Notes under the pieces: generated by a model
What the model saw: the letters and a program-made list of their open reading frames with translations, nothing else
Told to the model about the DNA's origin: nothing
Database searches by the model: none
Assembly (NCBI GenBank): GCA_031763025.1
Contig: JASSKH010000016.1
Span: forward strand, 4,154,001 to 4,218,000
Length of the DNA: 64,000 nucleotides
Origin: Macrocystis pyrifera
Taxonomy: Eukaryota > Sar > Phaeophyceae > Laminariales > Laminariaceae
Direction: 5' to 3'
Shown here: positions 54,501 through 63,500 of the stretch, one piece after another
Layout of the letters: each line of letters begins with the position of its first letter
How positions within the stretch are numbered: the first letter of the stretch is position 1
Translations under genes and position numbers: made by a program

Positions 54501-57500
54501 CCCTTTGAACGCTTTTAGGACTGACTGCAGTGGTGTCGTTCTGAGGACAAACTTCTTAGACTTAGGCTTTGAGTGATTTCTTCCCTCAAAACGGGACTGA
54601 AGTTTGTCCTAGAAGGGTTGAAATAGCCAAAAACGTTTCGGAGCCCCAAGCCCGATACACATTAGAATGGTCTGGCTAATATCGTAGTAACATGGAATAG
54701 GTACACATCGGATGCGAATGCACAATAGTTGAGTAGTTTGAGAGTCGACGAGCCCATCGGTGATAAATGGTTGGCGTATATTATGATCAAGTGGAACCCC
54801 TGCCAAAACGGGACTGCGGTTTGCCCTGAAAGGGTTGAAACAGCAAGAATAGTTTCGGAGCCCAGGCCCGACACACATTATAATGGGGTTGCTAATATCG
54901 TAGTAACATGGAATACGTACACATCGGATGCGAATGTACAATGGTTGAGTAGTTTGAGAGTCCAGGAGCCCACCGGTGAGAAATGGTTGGGGTATGCTAT
55001 GATCAAGTGGAATCCCTGCCGTACGAGTGGATGAAATTAAGCAATTTATTACTTGGGCTACTCTATTTTGCAAGTAGTGTGAGTTAATATAGTAGGTGTT
55101 GGCAAAATAGAGGCAAAATATAGTCATGTGCGTTCGAAGAAACACGGACCGACCGACTCGCACACCGATGACGGTTCTGATGAAGAAAAAAAAGCGGTAC
55201 CTGGTTGGTATCAGGTACAAAAATGCCAACCTCCATCCTTTTAACACAGCCAGCTGCTGTAGCAACCGTATCAATCAATCACTCATGCACTGAGCAGATC
55301 GACGTGTAGCGAATACTTGCGTTCGGAGCAGCGCTGCAACAAGTTCATCAGTCCAGCCTTTTGTTTTTGGTCCGAGTACGTTGGACGGAACACGACCGAT
55401 TCCGCACGACCGGTGCCGCTTCTGATAAAGAAAAAAGGCGGTAGTGCTCAATATCAACCTGCATCCCCTGACACAGCTAGCAAAAACCGGCCAATCAACC
55501 CCTCTCGCTTGTGCACTGAGCAGGTCAACACCTAGCAATGTCATCTTCCGACCAACACCAACCCATCATACCTACGTTAGTCCATCGACTCCAAACGGAT
55601 CAGCACGTTTTTAAATACTAACCTCTACAATCGGACACAACAGTTTCTATACGTAGCGACCGATCAATCGACCACCCGTCCACTGACACCGAGCAGGTCA
55701 AATTCTAGCAATGACATCTTGTGGCCATCACCAACCCAAGCTCAGCCGATCCGTCAAAAATGAATCAGCCCGACTACTCATAGCGGTCGAATCAGTCACT
55801 TCAGGCACATGTTTCCTTCTCTGGAGTTTCTCTTGATTTTCTTCTTCTTCTTCCTTCGGGGGATATTAGCGTGTGATCGAGGTTGACGTTCGCGCTTGCA
55901 CATCATTGAGGGATTGCGAAAAACACAACAATACAGACAGATCAGACAGCTCATGATCTAGATCTTTGAGCACCTCGCCAGCCTTTGTGAGAGGTTGTGC
56001 AGGATCTGTATAGTACAGATCCAACCCCCGGGAAATATGTGCTAGATCATGCAGATTATATGGATCCCAGCCGGCAACATGAGCTAGATCAAACAGACCA
56101 TACAGGTCATACAGATAATATAAGATCGAAAACAGATTTTCTATCTGCCTTAAAAGATCTAGATCATCATAAAGTGGGAATGATCTGTAGATGATCTGTC
56201 TGGGGTGTGAAATTATGCCTATAGATGAGCCAGCACGACGAGCAGCTTTCGCTCTATGCCGATCTGTCAAGATAACGCCCCCTTACCTTTGCACGTTGTC
56301 CCTTGCCAGAACCGGTCCGCTGCCCGCTCCTCGGATGCCGTCGTACCCGCTGCCGTCTACCGCGGCCCGCCCGCCCCTACCAACCCCACAAAGAATCGCC
56401 CAGAGATCCGCGCGTCAGAAAATTCCACAGTTTAGATGGCAATCAAATCGCTAAGCTCTAGGATGTCATTTTCCACAATATCAGCAGTTCAAAATTGAAG
56501 TGCAAGCGTGAACTAATGCAAGGCGCAAATTATGGTGACGGGTTGTTGTTTTTCAGGGTCCCATCTTATTTTAGTTTCCCAACGCGTTGTCGAGCTCACT
56601 CCCTATTCTTAACTCTGATCTGGGGTCAAAACAGCAGTGCGCTCTCTCCGCCCCTCCCCAAAACGGTTTGTGTTATAAAAGTTGATTTGCCCGGCGATGA
56701 ACAAGAGTGGTATGATACGCCGAAATCGCGTTTACGTTGTCGGGAGAAGCTCTGACATGCCATGGACAAAAGTTCCTTTCCCACACGAACAGTTTCACAA
56801 CCGAAGCGCAATATTGTTAATAATAAGCGAACGAATGATTCGCAAGGGTACGACAATTCCCTCAAAACTATGGTCACAGCATGTTGTATTGGTCGGTGTA
56901 GCCTGGTGATGAGAAGAGTAGAGTACACACCTAGGGCGGATCACGATCTACACGTAGATCATCTACAGGTATAACATCTACAGATGGATTATCATCTACG
57001 GATGGGTTATCTACAGATCATCTTCAGTAGATCCCAACCTGCCGCTTTGACATGCCGTGCAGGATCTGTACAGTACAGTTCCAACACGAAGAACATGTGC
57101 GAGTTCATGCAGGTAGATTGTACGGCTCCCACCCGGCAACGTGAGCTAGATCATACAGCAGGAAATTGCCTGCCCTGAAAGATCTAGATCATCAAGCAGG
57201 GATAGATGATCTGAGGAAGATCTGTCCGAGGTGTGAGTACAATATACGCCGTGATTGCGTTCACCTCGTCGTGGAGAGCTCTGGCATGGCTGACTGCGCG
57301 AAGAAAAACAGATCTTCGTAGCTGACGCTGTCGGGGTCTCCAAGCTGTCCGAACCGCGAGCAGAGGGACTGTAGCTGGTGCTCCGTTACCGGAACCTTTT
57401 TTTCCATACGGCACCGGGGTCAGGGACGGTGGTGGCGGCAAAGAAGGGAACGAAAAGGGTACTGGTGGGTTTTTTACTCTTTACCCCCTAAAGCGCAGTT

Positions 57501-60500
57501 GCGGCCGCCGCTAACACGGAGTAGGCGGAACGAAAGACGCGGTTTATTGATGATGGGGGGTCTCACTTGAGACGAATGTTCTAGTGCAAACCCTATGTCC
57601 TACAGCAGGTATATTACGAACATTACTGTAAAACACTGCCTAAAATTCCAACGACAAGGCATGCCTTATTGGATGATGAGCCACATGCCTTGGAAGGCAT
57701 GCCTTATTGGATGATGAGCCACATGCCTTGGAAGGCATGTCTCATTGGGTGATATCAGACATATCTCATTGGTTGATGAGACACATGCCCTGGAATAAGG
57801 CATGCTTTATTGGGTGATATCAAGAGATACTTTATTGGGGGATACGGCATAGCTTATTGGTTGATACGGCATGACTTATTGCGTGATAAGGCACATGCCT
57901 TATAAGGCAAGGCATGCCTTATTGGGGGAATTTCTCAGGGCCCTTAAGGAGCCTTTGTCAGTCACAAATATTTAGTCACAAACGTGATAATACATACCGG
58001 TATACCCCTACTGCAGGCAAGTCCGTGTCAAAAATCTGGGTCAGAATGGAAGGATGCATATAAACGAGGGCGACCAAGTCTTCGTGGGTAAGGTGTGCCA
58101 CGTGGTGACAGCGAGAATAGCGCACGTTTCCTGGGTTGGATCATCTGTGCCACACAGATCCTGCCTCCAAGATGTCACACTAGCAGGTCAGCAGGTCAGC
58201 AGGTCAGCAGGTCAGCAGGTCAGTGTGTGAGGAGGTATTTGTGTGGATGGTTCTCGACAAATATTCGGTGCTGGGCTGGGCAAGAACTACCGCTCATGCC
58301 TCACGCCTAAAATGCTGGTGTTTTCTGGGGCTGCTATATAAGGCGGATGGAAATCACGGCTAGTTATTGGCAGGCCTGTTCACGGATCATGACACGACCC
58401 GCGAGTCGGGTAAGGAGGTCTTCAGCATCTAACGGGTCGGGTCGGGTCGGGTCGGGTCAGGTAGGGTCGGGTCAAGAGGTCTTCAAAATCTCACGCGTCG
58501 GGTCGGGGTCGGGTTGGGTGATCCGACCCGACCCGACCCGCGAGGTTTGACCCGACCCGTGAACAGCCCTGGTCTGACTTGCGAAAAAAGTAGGTCAACT
58601 AGCTGACTTGTACATAGTCTTCAAAAACAAAAAAGATACCTGGTAAACACGATTCGAGTCACAAACGCGCCTGTCAGACGCCAAAGACTCGTCATTACTC
58701 CACGAATTACCGCACGCAACTATTACGGGTGGGGGGGCATAGTGATCGACAGTCATCAGAACCCTCGATACAACCATATTTGGTTGTGATTTTCTGACGT
58801 GAATATGAGGACCGGCCGGTCTTCATATTAATGTAAAAACGGTCCTTATATTTCCGCCCAGCCTGGTACTTCGTCAACAAATCACCCACCATGTTCGGTT
58901 GTGATTAGTATTACGGGGGACCATAGTAAAGAGGACCAAATATTGTTGGTAAAAATAGGTGAACATATAGGTTTTGGTGTGTACCGTAGGTCCTATTAAC
59001 TATGAACCCCCGTAATATCACTATGTAACACCGACCACTCTGGACGTGAATATAAGAACCGGCTAGTATTCATATTAATGTACAAACGGTCCTTAGATTT
59101 CCGTCCATACCAGAGTGGTACTTCGTACACAAACAACGTGCAACACGGGAGGGGGGGGGGCTTATCATCTTATCATAGGTGACAAGAACCTACCAGAAGC
59201 CCAAAAAACACATACCGCCCCCCTGTGCTTACATCTAACCACGTTTCGTCCTTATTAACTATAATACGCTCCCTCGAAATAACTGCTGTACCACCAACTT
59301 AGCCAACGAGTAGCTTCGTAGCGGGCTGCTTTTTTTAGGATCACCCCAACTCAAGGCCCTACTATTTTCACGGTTTCTCCTCGTACGTACCGTATTTTTC
59401 CCCAGGATTCATCGCCGTTCATGGCCCCAACCCGCGGGTCGGGTCAGGAAGTTTTCGACATCTCACGGGTCGGGTTGCGTCGGGTCGGGCCGAGTCGGAT
59501 CAGGAGGCTTGCAAGTTCTCGCAGATCGGGTCCGGCCACCGATACTCGGCCCGACCGAAATGACCCGCGAGGTTTGACTCGACCCATAAACAGCCCTGGT
59601 TGTTTTTGTAATTCACACCTGTAGCTTCCTCATGGCCTCTCGGAAGTCTCTCCGGCTAACGAAGCCGGTCTTGCTCAGGTCGTACATGTCGAACGCCGAT
59701 CGAATATCAACTCCCCTGCGCCTGTATATAACGTATGTTTTTTTTGGGGGGGAGGTCATTCTGATACCATTACTGTACGAGGAGAAGTGATTACATATAA
59801 GAGTAGGCGCCTTCTGACTGTATGTTGTACCTGCTTGTAGCACTCCGGTAGTTGTGACAATATGTTGCGTATCTGCCGATACGGTACGAGGGAGCGCAAT
59901 CGTATTGGCAACAGCTTGCAGGACTCGTATCGGCGACCGATAGCAGACGCTGTCTTGAAACCATGGAGGACCACGTTATGGTATAGGGTATGCTGTAGAG
60001 TAGGGGGGGGGGGGGGGGGGGGGGTCAGGGTTCTTCACGGGTCATGACCCCAAAAGCGCGGGTCGGGTCAAGAAGTTTTCGAAATCTCACTGGTTGGGTT
60101 GTGTCGGGTCGGGTCGGAAGTTTTTCCGACTCTCGCGGATCGGGTCCGGTCACTCTTTTACCTGAACCGACCCGACCCGACCTGACCTGACCGCGAGGTT
60201 TGGCCCGACCCGTGGACAGCCCTTGGAGTTCTTAATCACGGTCTTTTCAGACCGAAAGGGATCCTGAACTGCGAGGAAGTGCCCACTATTTTTGGAATAC
60301 AATTTGGTTGAGGCTGTGAGTCAGGCATGCCTTGGCTGGGCTTCACGGCCAGTTGGCATTGGTTGGGTTGGCGAAATAGCCCAACTTGGAAAAAAAAAAA
60401 ACAAAACAAACTGTTTTTTTTGTTTTTGTTGTTAGCATTAACTATTAAGAACAGCTCTCCATTGATAACAAAAAAAATTACCTGGTACCACAACAATCCC

Positions 60501-63500
60501 GGCCACGAAGAAACAAACGCTCTAGGAAGATCAACAAACGACGTGGAATTGCCGCAAAACATCGCACGCAACGAGTAACAGCAATGCCAACGTATGTAGC
60601 CACCTAAATTAACTAGTCGGCGACGTATACATGTATGGCTATACACAGATACCAAGTATAGCCAGCCAACTACAGCACAGCCCTACACTTTGTGCTATAG
60701 CATGGTGTTTGTGATACGCCTAACCGATGATCTCGCTATTCAGGCCCCGCGTACAGTTTTTCTTTAAATCGTTTTTGGTTCGAGGTGTCGGGCCCATCGA
60801 TAAGGTGGGGTGAGATGGACGAGCAATAGTAGAAGGCGAGCACAGACGGTAGAGGAATGATGCGCCAGTTCAGAGAGCATTAAAACAGGGTCGACTATAA
60901 TCATTTGCGAGATATTTTTGTTCGTTTTAATGCGACGAAACAAATGCTCACCTGAGTTCTACGAAACGCGAGTTGATTTTCACCGCCAGGGCTTCCATCC
61001 CCTGTCGATCGAACATGATTCTCTGGCAGAAGTCGGTGTAGTCGATCGCTCCGTCGCCGTACCTGATTGGCCAGCCGATTGATCGTTAGTCTTCGCCATC
61101 AGCCGGTTGGTCGTTAGTCTACGTCAGCAGATTGGTCGTTAGTCTACGCCACCCGATTCGGTCGTTTACCTTCGTCAACCAATCGGTCGTTAGACTCCAT
61201 CAGCCGATTGGTTGATAGTGCACGTCAGCCAATTGGTCATTAGTCTACGCCAGCCGATTGGTCAGCAGTCTACGTCAGCCGATCGGTCGCTAGTCTAAAG
61301 CACCGCACAAAAAATGTTCGTGCAGCTTGCAAGGTGCTGAAGTTGCCTTGAGTAGAAACCTTGATAATTCCACTCTACAACCCGCACCTCGGAAACGAAA
61401 AATCAGGGAGGTCTTTTCGCACCTCAGACAGATCATCTATAGATCATCGATTCCCACAGTTCATGATCTAACATATTTCAAAGCAGATAGATATATTCCC
61501 GATCTACAGCACGGCAGTAGTATGATCTAGCTCACGTTGCCGGGTGGGACCCGTACAATCTGCATGATCTACACGTTTCCTGGTTTAGATTCGTACTACA
61601 CAACCGCAGGTGAAGAATTAGATGATATATCTGTACATTGATCAGATAGATCATGATCTGTCTGATCTGTCCGAGGTGTGTAAGCTTTTGAACGAACGCG
61701 AATCGCCGAGAAAAAGCGGTCGAAAAAAAGGTTCGCATACAGGAACACGACAACAAGAGAAGAAAAAAAAAAAAAAACGAACCTACTGTACACTCGTAAA
61801 AAGCAGGGTTTCACGGTGCAGTTTTTTGTTGGTTGTGGTGCGGCGCTGTGCTGTGCGGTGTGGTGCTGTGCGGTTTGACCGAACCGCACCCGTACCGTAT
61901 GGTTTTACTTTTGACAAAACCGCACCGAACCGTACCTTGAGATTATCCAAAAATGTAATCTGCACCGCACCGCACCGCCCGAACCGTACGATTCTCCGGA
62001 ACTATAATCCGCACCGCAGGAGTCTGCAAACAGAAAAACCGCACCGCGGTTCGGTGCTGCACCGTGAAACGCCTTGCTGAAGATTTTAAAATAATAACAA
62101 AACGGGCCCTCCGGGCGGAAATTCTGTACGGGTGTATGTAAAAAACGTTTTTAGTACATACTTGGTTTTAGTATGTATCCCCACCCCGTTATCGTAGGGA
62201 CACGAAGGTCTATTATGGTCGTACGACGATCGGCATGCATGAGATGAGTACGTCAGTACACCCCCCCCCCAATGGGACTTGTTTATGTATTACGGGGGAC
62301 CATAGTAAACAGGACCTACTGTACACACAAAAAACTATATGTTTCCCTATTTTTATTAGCAATATTTGGTCCTATTTACTGTGGTCCCCCGTAATAATAT
62401 ATGGGAAAAAAGTAGCGAGCGCCCAAATGTTGGAGGTGTCACTGTTAGGAGTAGGAATGGTGCCTCCGTCTCGAATGTGATGAGTGCTCAATGATCGTCA
62501 AATGGCTAAGGCCTAGGGCAAGTAACGAATGAGTACCCCCCCCCCCCCCCTTCCAATTAATGAGTTCACCCCCCCCCACCCCTCCCCAACACACACATCA
62601 GTACCCCCCCCCCCCCCGGTCATACGACTACGGCCATGCATGATATCGAGTGCACCCCCCCCCCCCCCCCCTCCAATGGTCGCGGGGTATCGGATTTTTA
62701 TTTTTGCATGTTCCTCTGACCCACCTATCGAAGAGACGTCTGATGTGCTCTGTCTCCTGCCCGGAGAGGTACACGCCCAGCTGCTCCATGACCGACGAAA
62801 AATCTTCGACCGTCACCATCCCCCTTTCGCAGACGATGATAATGATGATCGTGATCATCATCATGGTATCGAAGCAACCATAAACCGTCGAATCAAGACA
62901 ACAGGGTCGGGATGGGGTCGTGGGTAGGCACTACTGGTTGATTGAAGTTTGAGCCCGCCAAAACGAAACGCCTCAATATGAGCAATCCTTGAAACCTTGT
63001 TCTGACACCACCGAGCGTCCTTGAGCAGCATTGAGCATAGGCCAGTTATGTAGGGCTCGGTATAGTGCTTGCAGCTGCGCACGATTTTTTAATGTGAGCT
63101 TCACGGTCTTATTTATTTTGGGGATATTTCTTACTTCGTGGTCCCGGAGTCTAGTCTACTATTAACAGTAGCAGCTTCAGCACCCATCATTGTAAGGTGA
63201 TCTGGTATCGTCTGAGCTTTTGGGTGCGGCAGTGCTGAGCTCGTGTTAAAAGTTGGCGTGAGGCGTATGCATCTGTTCCAGGGGTCGTGGAGTTCTCCAT
63301 CAAGAGGCGAATGATTTCCGGGGTACGAAATGTTACTTGTTTCCTTCAGATATGTCCGCCGGAAGAGACAAGCATTTGGACCTTTGTCTTCGGATTTTTA
63401 AAGGAAACCTACCTCTCTTTCCGCTAGAATTTCACTTTGGTACGCTGGAAAAATACGAGCAGTAAGTTCCTTTTTCCCAGGGCTGTTCACGGGTCTGGTG

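Noticed and set aside
58440-58560. Telomere-like repeat from GGGTCGGGTC
   Set aside because: The unit is not a known telomere motif and both orientations occur within one bounded R5 element.
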